From JAAYCI01 sp964550985 (GTDB lineage: Bacteria > Bacillota > Clostridia > Oscillospirales > Ruminococcaceae), in NCBI GenBank assembly GCA_964550985.1, contig CAZKBM010000021.1:1-39132 (forward strand): a DNA stretch of 39,132 bases, read 5' to 3'. The translations under genes were made by a program, and so were the position numbers. The notes beneath the pieces were generated by a model. The model searched no databases. It was given only the letters and a program-made list of their open reading frames with translations, and was not told the origin of the DNA. The number at the start of each line of letters is the position of its first letter. The first letter of the stretch is position 1. Positions 22,515 to 31,682 of this stretch are shown one piece after another.

Positions 22515-23207
22515 ATGGGCAAAATAGTCTACAATACGCTGCGGCAAGAGGTAGAGCGGCAGATTCGCCAGATGGTAATTGACGGCGAATTTAAACCGGG
22601 AGACCGCATTGTGGAGCAGGACCTGGCCGTGGCACTGGGGATAAGCCGCGGCCCGGTGCGCGAGGCGCTGCGCAAATTTGAGCAAGAGGGGCTGGTGGAA
22701 TACACCCGCAATGAAGGTTGCTCGGTTAAGCGCTATACCGATGTGGACATGTATGAAATTTACCTCATTCGCGCCACGCTGGAGTGCCTGGCCATTCAAA
22801 TATGCGGGGGCAAACTGACCGAAGAAAACGAAAAACGCATGGAACAGCTGCTGGAACAGATGAAAAACCCCGAGGAAACAGACGGGCCTGACCCTTTGGT
22901 GGAGTACGACAACGCTTTTCACGGCTGTATATTGGAACAGACCGAACTGAGCCGGATTAACACCCTGTGGAGCAGCCTGAATATCAGCAACACGGTTATT
23001 TTTTACCAGGGAAGCCCCGACCGCGCCGCGGCCAGGGCGCGCATGTATAAAATACATAATAAGCTTATGGACGCCTACAAACAGGGGGATGTGCGCGCAC
23101 TTTGCGATGAGGTTATGGACCATTATATGCTAACCATCCGCAGGCGGTTGCGAGAGAATGGCTGCCAAAGCGACGGGTTTCGGTACGAGACAGACTTTAA
23201 ACTGTAA
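22515..23207 (+). CDS. GntR family regulator, FCD (FadR-like) type
   Basis: The protein has 230 residues. A winged helix (about 1-65, with GEFKPGDRIVEQDLAVALG and ISRGPVREALRKFEQEGLVE) is followed by an all-helical FCD ligand domain. The usual metal site is visible: Asp132 and His136 in DNAFH, His181 and His203. FCD regulators bind small acids or sugars through this metal and release DNA. ATG 22515 begins just where family members do; GTG 22509 has better spacing to GGGGAAG, and ATG 22482 has no ribosome site. It stands 24 bases before the peptide transporter and probably controls it (inference). Confidence 0.9.
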   Translation: MGKIVYNTLRQEVERQIRQMVIDGEFKPGDRIVEQDLAVALGISRGPVREALRKFEQEGLVEYTRNEGCSVKRYTDVDMYEIYLIRATLECLAIQICGGKLTEENEKRMEQLLEQMKNPEETDGPDPLVEYDNAFHGCILEQTELSRINTLWSSLNISNTVIFYQGSPDRAAARARMYKIHNKLMDAYKQGDVRALCDEVMDHYMLTIRRRLRENGCQSDGFRYETDFKL

Positions 23208-23231
23208 AAAGCGCAGGAAGGGGGAGACGCC

Positions 23232-24197
23232 ATGAAACGGTATGTGCTGCGAAGAATTTTTACAGGCCTGTTAACGGTTGTATGCGTTTTTGCCATCAAC
23301 TTCATCATTATGAAGGCCGCACCCGGAGACCCCATTACCACCTTGATGGGCAAGGAGAATAACAGCCCCGAGGTGCGTGCGGCCCTAGAGCAAAAATACG
23401 GGCTGGATAAACCGCTGGTGGTGCAGTTTTTCAGCTATTTAAAAACGGCTACCTCGGGCGACCTTGGCACCTCCATCATCTATAACCGCCCGGTTACGGC
23501 CATGATAGGCGAAAAGGTAAACGCCACCGTGCTGCTGGGCCTCACCTCCGTTATCCTCGCTTCAGTTTTGGGCACCCTGATGGGGATACGCGCCGCAAAA
23601 AAAGAGGGCGGGTTTTTAGACTTCATCTTTTCAGGTGTTTCGTACACCTGTAACTCCATGCCCTCGTTCTGGCTGGGGCTTATGCTCATCATCCTGTTTT
23701 CCTCCAAACTCGGGCTCTTCCCCTCTTACGGCATGGTGGATACAAGGGCCACAAATACCGGCATGGCCTATGTGCTGGATGTGATTTGGCACATGGCCCT
23801 GCCCGTTATCACCCTTACGCTGGTGCTTTTGCCACAGTATTTCCGCATAGCCAAGTCCTCGGTTTTGCAGGTGTCGAACGAGGATTTTATCACCACCTAT
23901 CGCGCCGTGGGCATGAGCGAAAACAAAATTTTCAACAAATACATCTTCCGCAACGCCATTTTGCCAACCATTACCATTTTTGGTATCTCTATGGCCTACC
24001 TCATCACTGGGGTAGCCCTGGTGGAGATTGTATTTGCCTGGCCCGGCATGGGCCGCCTTGTAATGACCGCCATAACCCAGCGCGATTACCCCACGCTGAT
24101 GGGAATCTATTTGGTCATGGCTATCTCGGTTGCGGTGGTTATGATTGTGGTGGATATCGTCTACGCGCTATTTGACCCGAGGATTCGCTATGATTAG
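23232..24197 (+). CDS. dppB: Peptide ABC transporter permease, DppB-like
   Basis: The protein has 321 residues and six predicted membrane spans. It starts MKRYVLRRIFTGLLTVVCVF and has APGDPITTLMGKENNSPEV, the typical N-terminal motif of DppB/OppB permeases. The EAA-type cytoplasmic loop YRAVGMSENKIFNKYIFRNA contacts the ATPases. GGGGGAG precedes the ATG by 6 bases. It is the first transporter gene of a five-gene set in the canonical order B-C-D-F-A. Whether dipeptides, oligopeptides or nickel-type ligands are carried is not certain; the adjacent carboxypeptidase favours peptides. Confidence 0.92.
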   Translation: MKRYVLRRIFTGLLTVVCVFAINFIIMKAAPGDPITTLMGKENNSPEVRAALEQKYGLDKPLVVQFFSYLKTATSGDLGTSIIYNRPVTAMIGEKVNATVLLGLTSVILASVLGTLMGIRAAKKEGGFLDFIFSGVSYTCNSMPSFWLGLMLIILFSSKLGLFPSYGMVDTRATNTGMAYVLDVIWHMALPVITLTLVLLPQYFRIAKSSVLQVSNEDFITTYRAVGMSENKIFNKYIFRNAILPTITIFGISMAYLITGVALVEIVFAWPGMGRLVMTAITQRDYPTLMGIYLVMAISVAVVMIVVDIVYALFDPRIRYD

Positions 24198-25071
24198 CAA
24201 GGCAGGTGCTGTGATGAAACCAAGGACGGGACAAAACCCGGTTACACGGGTTTTTATGGCCATTAAAAGCGATAGGCAGCTTTTGGCGGGTGTGATAGGT
24301 GTTCTATTTTTGCTGGTGCTGGTGGTGGGCGCCCCGGTGTTTGCCCCCTTTAACCCCTATGAGTTTGGCCCGGATATTTTAAGCGGGCTGGGCCAAAATG
24401 GCCACCTGCTGGGCACAAACCACATGGGGCAGGATATTTTTAGCATGCTCATCTATGGCGTGCGCACCTCGCTGATGGTGGCGGTCATCTCGGCCCTCAT
24501 CTCCGGCCTGCTTGGGGTCATTTTGGGCGGCATAGGCGGCTATTTTGGCGGCAAGGTGGATACGGTTATCTCGGAACTCATCAATGTGTTCATGATGCTT
24601 CCCTCGTTTTTCCTCATTTTGCTTATTATAGCCCTGTTTGGCAACAGCATTTACAATGTGATGATTGTTATTGGCATTACCACCTGGCCCAGCAACGCAA
24701 AGCTGATGCGGGCCCAGGCGCTCTCTTTGCGGCAGCGCACCTTTGTGCACAGCGCGGCCGCCATGGGGGAGAGCAAGATGCAAATTTTGTTTAAGTACAT
24801 CATCCCCAACGGGGTTTTCCCCGTGGTGGCCAACACCACCATGGGTATGGCCAACGCCATTCTCACCGAGGCCGGCCTCGCTTTTCTGGGCCTGGGGGAC
24901 CCCAACATCATCAGCTGGGGGCAGATGATTTTTACCGGCAAGCAGTATATCACCACCGCCTGGTGGATTTCTACCTTCGCGGGGGCCGCCATTGTAATTA
25001 CCGTCCTCATCTTTTATTTGCTGGGCGATGGCCTGAACCACGTGTTAAACCCCAAGCACAGGGCAAAGTAA
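24190..25071 (+). CDS. dppC: Peptide ABC transporter permease, DppC-like
   Basis: The protein has 293 residues and six membrane spans. The N-terminal region FMAIKSDRQLLAGVIGVLF precedes the APFNPYEFG motif, typical of DppC/OppC. HLLGTNHMGQDIFSMLIYGV is the conserved GTDxxGRDxxSRxxYG block, and the EAA-like loop is HSAAAMGESKMQILFKYIIP. It overlaps dppB by 8 bases, with GAGG inside the upstream gene. It forms the heterodimeric channel with DppB. Confidence 0.92.
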   Translation: MISKAGAVMKPRTGQNPVTRVFMAIKSDRQLLAGVIGVLFLLVLVVGAPVFAPFNPYEFGPDILSGLGQNGHLLGTNHMGQDIFSMLIYGVRTSLMVAVISALISGLLGVILGGIGGYFGGKVDTVISELINVFMMLPSFFLILLIIALFGNSIYNVMIVIGITTWPSNAKLMRAQALSLRQRTFVHSAAAMGESKMQILFKYIIPNGVFPVVANTTMGMANAILTEAGLAFLGLGDPNIISWGQMIFTGKQYITTAWWISTFAGAAIVITVLIFYLLGDGLNHVLNPKHRAK

Positions 25072-25126
25072 AAATGGGTGCTGGGCGCTATGGGCCGCGA
25101 AAAGCAGAGAAAGGAATGGCCAACCC

Positions 25127-26101
25127 ATGGAAAAAATGTTGGAGCTTGTAAATTTCAGTGTTACGTACCATAACAAACAAAAAAGCGTATATGCCGTGTG
25201 TGATGCCGCATTTTCCATAGAAAAAGGAGATTCACTGGGCATCGTAGGGGAATCCGGCTCGGGCAAATCAACCCTGGCAATGGCTCTGCTGCGTTTACAC
25301 AACGAAAAAACCACCGAAACCACGGGTAAATGCCTGTTTTATGGCCGGGATTTGCTAACGCTTACCCGCGAAGAGATGAATGCGCTGCGCTGGAGTGAAA
25401 TTGCGGTGGTTTTTCAAAAGGCCATGAACTCGCTTAGCCCGGTGCACCGCATCAGTGAACAGATTGAGGACATCTACCGGGTGCATAAGCCCAAGGCCAG
25501 CAAAAAGGAAATTGAAGACCGCATGGCCGTGCTGCTAAAACTGGTAAACCTGCCCGAGCGCGTATACCGCCTTTACCCGCACGAGATGTCTGGCGGCATG
25601 ATGCAGCGCGTGGCCATAGCCATAAGCCTGTTGCACAGCCCAAAACTGCTTATTTTTGACGAGGCCACCACGGCCCTGGATGTGGTGACGCAGGGGCAAA
25701 TTTTGGCGGAAGTGGTGCAGATGGAAAAAACCATGGATATGACCCGCATCATGATTACCCACGATATCTCGGTTGTGGCGGCCTCCTGCAACAAAATTGC
25801 CGTTATGTACGCTGGCAGGTTTATGGAAATTGGCCTTGTACAAGACGTGATGACAAAGCCCATGCACCCTTACACCAGGGGGCTTATGGCGTCCTTCCCC
25901 TCGTTAAAAGGGGAACAAAAGGTGTTAAAGGCCATACCGGGCTTTCTGCCCGATCTCTCGCAAAAAATTACGGGCTGCATCTTCGCGCCGCGCTGCCCCT
26001 ATGCCAACCAGCAGTGCAAAAGCGAAGAGCCGCCCCTTAGCCCCATGCCGGATGGCCGGATGCTGAGCTGCTGGAGAGGAGGGGAAAACCTTGCTGGATA
26101 A
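25127..26101 (+). CDS. dppD: Peptide ABC transporter ATPase, DppD-like
   Basis: The protein has 324 residues with Walker A GESGSGKS, Q-loop VFQKAMNSLSP, signature MSGGMMQR, Walker B LLIFDEATTALD and H-loop MITHD. The C-terminal extension contains CIFAPRCPYANQQC, the cysteine cluster (C-x5-C-x6-C) that binds an iron-sulfur centre in DppD/OppD proteins. It pairs with DppF to drive import. It overlaps dppF by 11 bases. Confidence 0.93.
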   Translation: MEKMLELVNFSVTYHNKQKSVYAVCDAAFSIEKGDSLGIVGESGSGKSTLAMALLRLHNEKTTETTGKCLFYGRDLLTLTREEMNALRWSEIAVVFQKAMNSLSPVHRISEQIEDIYRVHKPKASKKEIEDRMAVLLKLVNLPERVYRLYPHEMSGGMMQRVAIAISLLHSPKLLIFDEATTALDVVTQGQILAEVVQMEKTMDMTRIMITHDISVVAASCNKIAVMYAGRFMEIGLVQDVMTKPMHPYTRGLMASFPSLKGEQKVLKAIPGFLPDLSQKITGCIFAPRCPYANQQCKSEEPPLSPMPDGRMLSCWRGGENLAG

Positions 26102-27098
26102 AATACCCTATATCTCCGTTGAGGACGTGGCCATGTGGTATCCGCACAAGGCCGATAAGCTCATCCATAAAAAAGGTGAAAAACAGTGGATAAAAGCTGT
26201 GGACGGCGTGCAGCTAACCCTGCAACGCGGCGAAATATTGGGCGTAATTGGGGAATCTGGCTGTGGTAAATCTACCCTGGGGCGCATTTTAACCCGGCTG
26301 GAAAACCCCAGCAGGGGGGATGTGGTCATCGACGGGGTATCCACCGCCGAGATGGTGAAAAAGGATGCGAAGGCCTTTCACAGCAAGGTGCAAATTGTTT
26401 TTCAAAACCCTTTCGACACCTTCACCCCCCGCGATACCATTGCAAAAATACTGATGCGCCCCTTAAAAAACTATAAACTTGGCGAGAGTGACGAGGCTCG
26501 ATACCAGATGTGCTTGGACGCGCTGGAGGCCGGGGGGCTGCGCCCTGCCGAGGATATTATGCAGCGTTACCCGCACGAACTTTCGGGCGGGCAGTTGCAG
26601 CGTATTTCTATTTTGCGAGCCATGTTTTTAAAACCAAGTTTTGTAATTGCCGATGAACCTGTCTCCATGCTGGACGTCTCGGTGCGGGCGGATATCATCA
26701 ACATGTTGATGGATTTGAGCCGCAGCCACAACGCCGCCGTGGTGTTTATCAGCCACGATATAGCGCTTACCCGCTATATCTCCGATAACATTGCCGTTAT
26801 GTACCTGGGCCGTATTGTGGAATATGGCGTCGCCGACGAGGTGGTGAAAAACCCGAAGCACCCCTATACCCAAGCGCTTATCTCCAACTGCGCCTCTATA
26901 GACCCCGACGAAACAATGGAACTGATTTCCATTGAGGGCGAGCCCCCCACCCCTTTGAACCCCGGCCCCGGCTGCTATTTTGCCCCGCGGTGCTTCAAGG
27001 CCGTACCGGCCTGCTTTGAACGTTACCCCGATTTTGTAAAGCTGGAAAATGGCCACTGCGCGGCCTGTTCCCGCATTGGAGAACGAGAAGAGAGTTAA
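26091..27098 (+). CDS. dppF: Peptide ABC transporter ATPase, DppF-like
   Basis: The protein has 335 residues. It has Walker A GESGCGKS, Q-loop VFQNPFDTFTPRD, signature LSGGQLQR, Walker B FVIADEPVSMLDV and H-loop FISHD. The oligo_HPY C-terminal domain contains CYFAPRCFKAVPACF. The TTG start lies 6 bases after GGAGGGG inside the dppD end. The ABC signature and the SMLD D-loop match DppF rather than DppD. Confidence 0.92.
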   Translation: MLDKIPYISVEDVAMWYPHKADKLIHKKGEKQWIKAVDGVQLTLQRGEILGVIGESGCGKSTLGRILTRLENPSRGDVVIDGVSTAEMVKKDAKAFHSKVQIVFQNPFDTFTPRDTIAKILMRPLKNYKLGESDEARYQMCLDALEAGGLRPAEDIMQRYPHELSGGQLQRISILRAMFLKPSFVIADEPVSMLDVSVRADIINMLMDLSRSHNAAVVFISHDIALTRYISDNIAVMYLGRIVEYGVADEVVKNPKHPYTQALISNCASIDPDETMELISIEGEPPTPLNPGPGCYFAPRCFKAVPACFERYPDFVKLENGHCAACSRIGEREES

Positions 27099-27162
27099 GC
27101 CGGATGTTACATCCTGAATAGAATAGGCTTAAGATGATGCATGAAATACAAGGAGGTACAAT

Positions 27163-28791
27163 ATGAAAAAAAGAATGTTTGCTTTAACGGCCTGCGCGCT
27201 GGCGGCGTCGCTGATGCTCTCCGCCTGTGGCGGGGCGGCAAGTTCGGGCGGCGGCAGTACGGCTGCGGCCGGTAGTGCGGCGGGCTCTCAAAGCGCTGCG
27301 GCGGCCACCGGCCAGGAGGGAGGCACCTTTATTATCCGCGCTGGTGGAGACCCCGCTTCCTTTAACCCGGACGTGATTGGCGATGACAACCTTTACCCCA
27401 TGGCCCAAAACATGTTCCACCGGCTGGTAGGGCTGGATTCCTCCAAGCAGAACCTGGTGCCCGAGGCCGCAACCGAGTGGAGCTACAGCGACGATGCAAA
27501 AACCCTGACCTTTAAACTGCGTGAAGATTTAAAATGGACGGACGGCGAAGCGCTGAACGCCGAGGATGTAAAATATACCTTTGAGACCATCAAGGCGAAC
27601 CCCAGCTACTACTTTAGCCCCCAGCTGGGCAACGTAGTTTCTATCGATACGCCCGACGACTATACCGTGGTATTTAACCTCACCGAGCCCGACGCCTCTT
27701 TTGCCTCGGTTTTGGGCTGGTACGCCACCTTCATTCTGCCCGAGCACATTTACAACAACGGCCAGCCCTGGGAGGATAACCCCGCCTACAGCACCGCGCC
27801 CGTAACATCCGGCCCCTTTATGCTGGATAACTACAGCCAGGGCGAAAGCGTGACCCTGGTGCGCAACCCCGATTACCCCGAACCCGCAAAGCTTGACCGC
27901 CTGATTTTCTCCATCATCCCAGATGAAGCCACCGCCTTGCAGGCCTTGCAAAACGGTGAAATTGACTTTTTTGAAAACCTGCCCGCTTCGGCTGTACCCG
28001 AACTGGAGGCAAACCCCGCGATGCGTGTGGTGGTCAATGAATACCCCTCGCCCATTCGCATGGTGTTTAACATGGAAAATGAGAAACTGAGTGATTTGGC
28101 CGTACGCCAGGCCATAGCCTCGGTGATTGACCGCGAAGAAATCTCGCAAAAGGTGTTCCAGGGCATTCAAAAACCCGAGATGGCCATGTACCCCTCCATG
28201 ATTACCTGGGCCTCGAACAGCGAGGCGCTTGCCCCGGAGTTTAACATCGATAACGCTATTAAAATTTTGGAAGACGCCGGTTACACCAAAGACGCCAACG
28301 GTTTTTATATAAGCGGCCTTACCATCGATGTGTTTGAGGGTTTTGGCTACCCCGATACCGCCAAACTTCTTGCGGCAAACCTGGCAAAAGCCGGCATCGA
28401 GGCCACCGTGCAGGTGCACGAGTACAACGCCTGGTATCAAAAAGTGGGCGTGCAAAAAGACTTTATGATTGAACTACAGGGCGGCTTTATGGGCCCCGAC
28501 CCCGTGGCCCTGGTAAACCGCGTTGGCACCGGCCAATTTTCCAACTGGGGCAACTACTCAAACCCCAAGGTGGATGAACTGCTGCTCAGCGGCTCGGGCA
28601 CGGTGGACCAGGACGAGCGCGCCGGCTATTACTTCGAGGCCCAAAAACTTCTGGCCGAAGACCTGCCCTATGTGAACATCGTGGCCTTTGCAGGCCCCGA
28701 GGCCAACAGCACCAATTTCATCAACCTGCCTTACGACGGCCAAGGCAAATGGGGCTGGGCCAACTACGCCAACACCGAGATGGTGGGCTAG
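27163..28791 (+). CDS. Peptide-binding lipoprotein (SBP family 5)
   Basis: The protein has 542 residues. A signal peptide ends in LSAC (Cys22), followed by a Gly/Ser/Ala-rich spacer (to about 50). The mature part is a cluster C/family 5 solute-binding protein, as in DppA/OppA: TFIIRAGGDPASFNPDVIGD, LREDLKWTDGEALNAEDVKY, RQAIASVIDREEI, WASNSEALAPEF. It captures peptide outside the cell and delivers it to DppBCDF. AAGGAGG precedes the ATG by 6 bases. It is the last transporter gene, with two terminators downstream. Confidence 0.93.
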   Translation: MKKRMFALTACALAASLMLSACGGAASSGGGSTAAAGSAAGSQSAAAATGQEGGTFIIRAGGDPASFNPDVIGDDNLYPMAQNMFHRLVGLDSSKQNLVPEAATEWSYSDDAKTLTFKLREDLKWTDGEALNAEDVKYTFETIKANPSYYFSPQLGNVVSIDTPDDYTVVFNLTEPDASFASVLGWYATFILPEHIYNNGQPWEDNPAYSTAPVTSGPFMLDNYSQGESVTLVRNPDYPEPAKLDRLIFSIIPDEATALQALQNGEIDFFENLPASAVPELEANPAMRVVVNEYPSPIRMVFNMENEKLSDLAVRQAIASVIDREEISQKVFQGIQKPEMAMYPSMITWASNSEALAPEFNIDNAIKILEDAGYTKDANGFYISGLTIDVFEGFGYPDTAKLLAANLAKAGIEATVQVHEYNAWYQKVGVQKDFMIELQGGFMGPDPVALVNRVGTGQFSNWGNYSNPKVDELLLSGSGTVDQDERAGYYFEAQKLLAEDLPYVNIVAFAGPEANSTNFINLPYDGQGKWGWANYANTEMVG

Positions 28792-28834
28792 GCCGCACAG
28801 CTACCCGATAGCACCATTTTTGAAAGGCTTTACA

Positions 28835-28866
28835 AAGCTGCTGCCGCTGGGCAGCAGCTTATTTTA
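28835..28866 (+). terminator. Terminator after binding-protein gene
   Basis: A perfect 11-bp stem AAGCTGCTGCC-GCTG-GGCAGCAGCTT is followed by ATTTTA, 43 bases after the stop. Confidence 0.8.
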
Positions 28867-28884
28867 CAGCCGGTAAACCGGGAG

Positions 28885-28931
28885 GGTGTTGGCATAGGTG
28901 CAGCATAGCATCAGATAGCAACACCTTTTTT
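28885..28931 (+). terminator. Second hairpin with T6, before the peptidase gene
   Basis: GGTGTTG (28885-28891) pairs with CAACACC (28919-28925) across a 27-base loop, followed by TTTTTT. It ends 41 bases before the carboxypeptidase start. It could be a second terminator or an attenuator for the peptidase. Confidence 0.5.
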
Positions 28932-28971
28932 AAGGCGATAGAACACTACGAAACGTGGAGGTGTACAGGAT

Positions 28972-30363
28972 ATGAAGGCCATTTATGAAGCGTTGCTTGG
29001 AGAAATTCCCGCATACAAAACATTTTTAACCGTAGAGGAGATGGATGCCAGTTCCAAAAAGCTGGCGGAAGAACACCCCGAATGTGTAGAACTGTTTGAG
29101 ATGGGCAAAACCCGCGAGGGCCACCCGCTGAACTGTTTAAAAATTGGGGACGGCGCCCATGTGGGCCTGATGTTTGGCTGCCCCCACCCCAACGAGCCCA
29201 TTGGCACCATGATGCTGGAGTACTTTACCCGGCGCTTGGCCGAAAGCCCCGAACTGCGCAAAGAGCTGGACTATACCTGGTATGTGGTAAAAGCCTGGGA
29301 CGCCGACGGCCTGCGCCTGAACGAAAAGTGGCTGAAAGGGCCCTATACCCTCACAAACTACTCACGGAATTTCTTTCGCCCCGCGGGTTTTAAGCAGGTG
29401 GATTGGACCTTCCCCATCGACTATAAGGGTTTGCATTTCCACAGCCCTATACCCGAAACCACGGCCATGATGCAGTTGATAGAAAAAATACGGCCGGAGT
29501 TTATCTACTCACTCCACAACGCGGGTTTTGGCGGGGTGTACTGGTATTTAAGCCGCCAAACCCCCGAGCTGTACGAGCCCATGCGCGGCGCGGCCATTCG
29601 CCAGGATATACCCCTGAACCTGGGCGAGCCCGAAGCGCCCTACTGCGTGGCTTGGTCCCCGGCGGTGTATGCGGCCCTGAATATGCGCGACGAGTATGAT
29701 TATATGGAAAAATATGGCGTTGAAAATGTGGGCGAGGTGATAAAATGCGGCACCTGCAGCGCCGATTTTGCCGCAGAACTTTGCGGCGCGTTCACCCTGC
29801 TTACCGAGCTGCCCTATTTTTATGATGCGCGCATCAAAGACCAAAACCCCTCGGACATAAAGCGGGGGGATGCCATACTGCAAAAGCTGGACTGGACGGA
29901 TGAGAGCAATAAGTTTATTTTGGATACGCTGGATATCTCCAAAGTGTACATGCAGCCCGAAAACCCATTTCTGCTGGCCCTGATTGCCTTTACCGAGGGC
30001 GCGACCAGCGAGGCAACCCGCAAAATGGTGGCCGAGGACCCCGCCTACCAAAAGCTGGCAACCGTGGCCGAAAAGTTTGATAATTTGCAGATATCGAAGT
30101 TTTATAAGCTGCTGAGTTATGGCATGTTGGTGCGGGCGAACGAGCAGGAGATGGCCCGGATGAAAGAGGCGGGCGAAGAGAATGCTGAAAAGGCCGAAGC
30201 CCTGAAAAAAGCCTTTTTAGCAGCGGAAAAAGCGCATAAGGCCCTGGCGCAGGAGCTGGAAGAGAGCATTGTGTACGAGGTGGTGCCCATTCAAAAACTG
30301 GTGTCCATCCAGCTGGAGTGCGGCCTTTTGATGGCCGAATATTTGAAGCAAAACCCGAAATAG
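28972..30363 (+). CDS. M14 family zinc carboxypeptidase
   Basis: The protein has 463 residues and no signal peptide, so it should be cytoplasmic. The zinc ligands are HPNE (His72, Glu75) in MFGCPHPNEPIG and His182 in SLHNAGFGG; the catalytic glutamate fits Glu279 in TLLTELPYF. M14 enzymes remove C-terminal residues or cleave D-amino acid or gamma-glutamyl linkages. The C-terminal 150 residues are helical and rich in Lys/Glu, longer than a bare M14 domain (about 300 aa). GGAGG precedes ATG by 10 bases. It follows the peptide importer, so it likely trims imported peptides. Confidence 0.9.
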   Translation: MKAIYEALLGEIPAYKTFLTVEEMDASSKKLAEEHPECVELFEMGKTREGHPLNCLKIGDGAHVGLMFGCPHPNEPIGTMMLEYFTRRLAESPELRKELDYTWYVVKAWDADGLRLNEKWLKGPYTLTNYSRNFFRPAGFKQVDWTFPIDYKGLHFHSPIPETTAMMQLIEKIRPEFIYSLHNAGFGGVYWYLSRQTPELYEPMRGAAIRQDIPLNLGEPEAPYCVAWSPAVYAALNMRDEYDYMEKYGVENVGEVIKCGTCSADFAAELCGAFTLLTELPYFYDARIKDQNPSDIKRGDAILQKLDWTDESNKFILDTLDISKVYMQPENPFLLALIAFTEGATSEATRKMVAEDPAYQKLATVAEKFDNLQISKFYKLLSYGMLVRANEQEMARMKEAGEENAEKAEALKKAFLAAEKAHKALAQELEESIVYEVVPIQKLVSIQLECGLLMAEYLKQNPK

Positions 30364-30394
30364 GAATGCAAATTTTGTAGCGGTGGCTATTATT

Positions 30395-30495
30395 ACAGTT
30401 TCTCAAAAGGTTGCGCAGCAAGCTTATGCTATTAGAGTTTCTCAAAAAGCTGTGCAGCAGGTTTTTGTAAGAAACTCTTATACAGAGTAGAAACT
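30395..30495. repeat. Nested hairpin repeat family D
   Basis: Two similar units begin TTTCTCAAAA (30398 and 30438). The second forms a long stem AGAGTTTCT...AGAAACTCT (30435-30478) with inner AAAAAGCTG-TGCA-GCAG-TTTTT. An outer pair ACAGTTTCT/AGAAACTGT (from 30395 to 30495) encloses both. A related single hairpin lies at 19507-19531. It is in the 3' region of the peptidase gene and has no coding frame. Confidence 0.6.
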
Positions 30496-30511
30496 GTTAG
30501 GCAGTGCCTGA

Positions 30512-30556
30512 TTATTCCTGTATTTATTAACTACAGTTTGTTCATTTGCTGTAAAA
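30512..30556. repeat. Intergenic repeat family C, copy 2
   Basis: CTGTATTTATTAACTACAG followed by GTTCATTTGCTGTAAA matches 16092-16129 with scattered differences. It is followed directly by a terminator, as is copy 1 after a short gap. Confidence 0.55.
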
Positions 30557-30597
30557 ACCGCCGTGGGCCCAAAAGGGGAGCCGACGGCGGTTTTTTA
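30553..30597. terminator. Bidirectional terminator, peptidase/WG gene
   Basis: AAAAACCGCCGT and ACGGCGGTTTTT pair across a 19-base loop, giving U-tracts on both strands between the convergent peptidase and WG-repeat genes. Confidence 0.85.
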
Positions 30598-31682
30598 GGT
30601 GTATACCAGGTAAAGCCCCTCAGAAAACAGCACGCCATCCGTGTCCTCGTAAGAACTGACTAAGTATAGATCGGGCGGCAGTACCAATTGCCAGTTGCCC
30701 GCGGTGTCAATCAGCCCCACTTTTTCTTCAGTGGCCACATAGGCTACCCCGCCGTGAAAACTCGAAATAACACGCGTATAAATCGGTTCTAGTACAATTT
30801 GCCCGCTTGTATCAATAAAACCGTATCGCCTTTTACCCCCTTCTTCCGCAGCCTTGTAGCCGATAGGCGCGAGGCCCTCGGAGAAACCTGAAATTTCGTC
30901 CGCATCCACTGTGAAAGCCAGGTTTCCGTTCGGGTCAAGGTAGCCTTTGGCGCCGTTGTAGAATACCGGGGCCAGCCCCTCACTGTAATTGTGAATATTG
31001 CTTTTGCCAGAATCATATTCAAACACGGCGCGGCCTGTGCGGTCTATGCAATAGTGGGTTTCTTTACCCGCTTCCTCAAGATGCACAAACGCGCGATCAT
31101 CGTGAAAAATACTGCTGCCCGAAACCTGAAAATCATAGCCCGTCATCAGCTCTCCCCTATGGTTTATATAGGCCCCATAAGGGAACTGCGCCGCCTCCTC
31201 ATAGGTGATGTACCACCCCCGCTCATCCGGGAAATCATAATAGAGGCCATAATACCGCGGCTCGGTTACCCAACCGCCTGCTCTATCAATCACGCCCCAC
31301 TTCCCTTCATAACACACCCAGGCGGTGTCATCCACAAAACTGTGCGCCATATCATACACGGCGGGAATGGCAAGTTCCCCCTGCAAATTGATAAAACCAT
31401 ATTTTGTCAAGTTATTTTCAGTTTTTACAGCCACCCAGGCAAGGCCGCTGTGAAAGAGGGGAGGGTCGCTTGCATAGGTATAACTGCCCATGTCCATGGC
31501 GTCGTGTTCAAACTGCGGCGTGATGATGATTGTGCCAGTTTTGTCCATATAGCCGTATTTTACCACCGGGTGGGGGTGTGCTGCAGCTCTGCTGAAGCAC
31601 CTTTACCGCTTCTAGTGCAAGAACTAAGGGAGAAAACCATAAGTGGCAGTAGAAGCATGGAGATGCGTTTCGTAAGTCGCAT
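30595..31682 (-). pseudogene. WG-repeat lipoprotein split by a frameshift
   Basis: ATG 31682, 6 bases after AAAGGA, opens a lipoprotein signal MRLTKRISMLLLPLMVFS ending SLSSC (Cys22). That frame stops at TGG-TAA about residue 40. The next frame continues to 30595 as a run of WG-type repeats: YGYMDKTGTIIITPQF, YGFINLQGELAIP, WGVIDRAGGWVTEP, AKGYLDPNGNLAF, YGFIDTSGQIVLEP, VGLIDTAGNW. One extra C in the CCCCC tract (31572-31576) would join the two into a 362-residue lipoprotein. The downstream frame alone (GTG 31566) has no ribosome site or signal. WG repeats form beta-rich surface domains of unknown ligand. This could be a true mutation, phase variation or a base-calling error. Confidence 0.75.

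Noticed and set aside
31564..31566. GTG as the genuine start of the WG-repeat gene
   Set aside because: No ribosome site lies upstream, whereas the ATG at 31682 has one and starts a lipoprotein signal in the adjoining frame.
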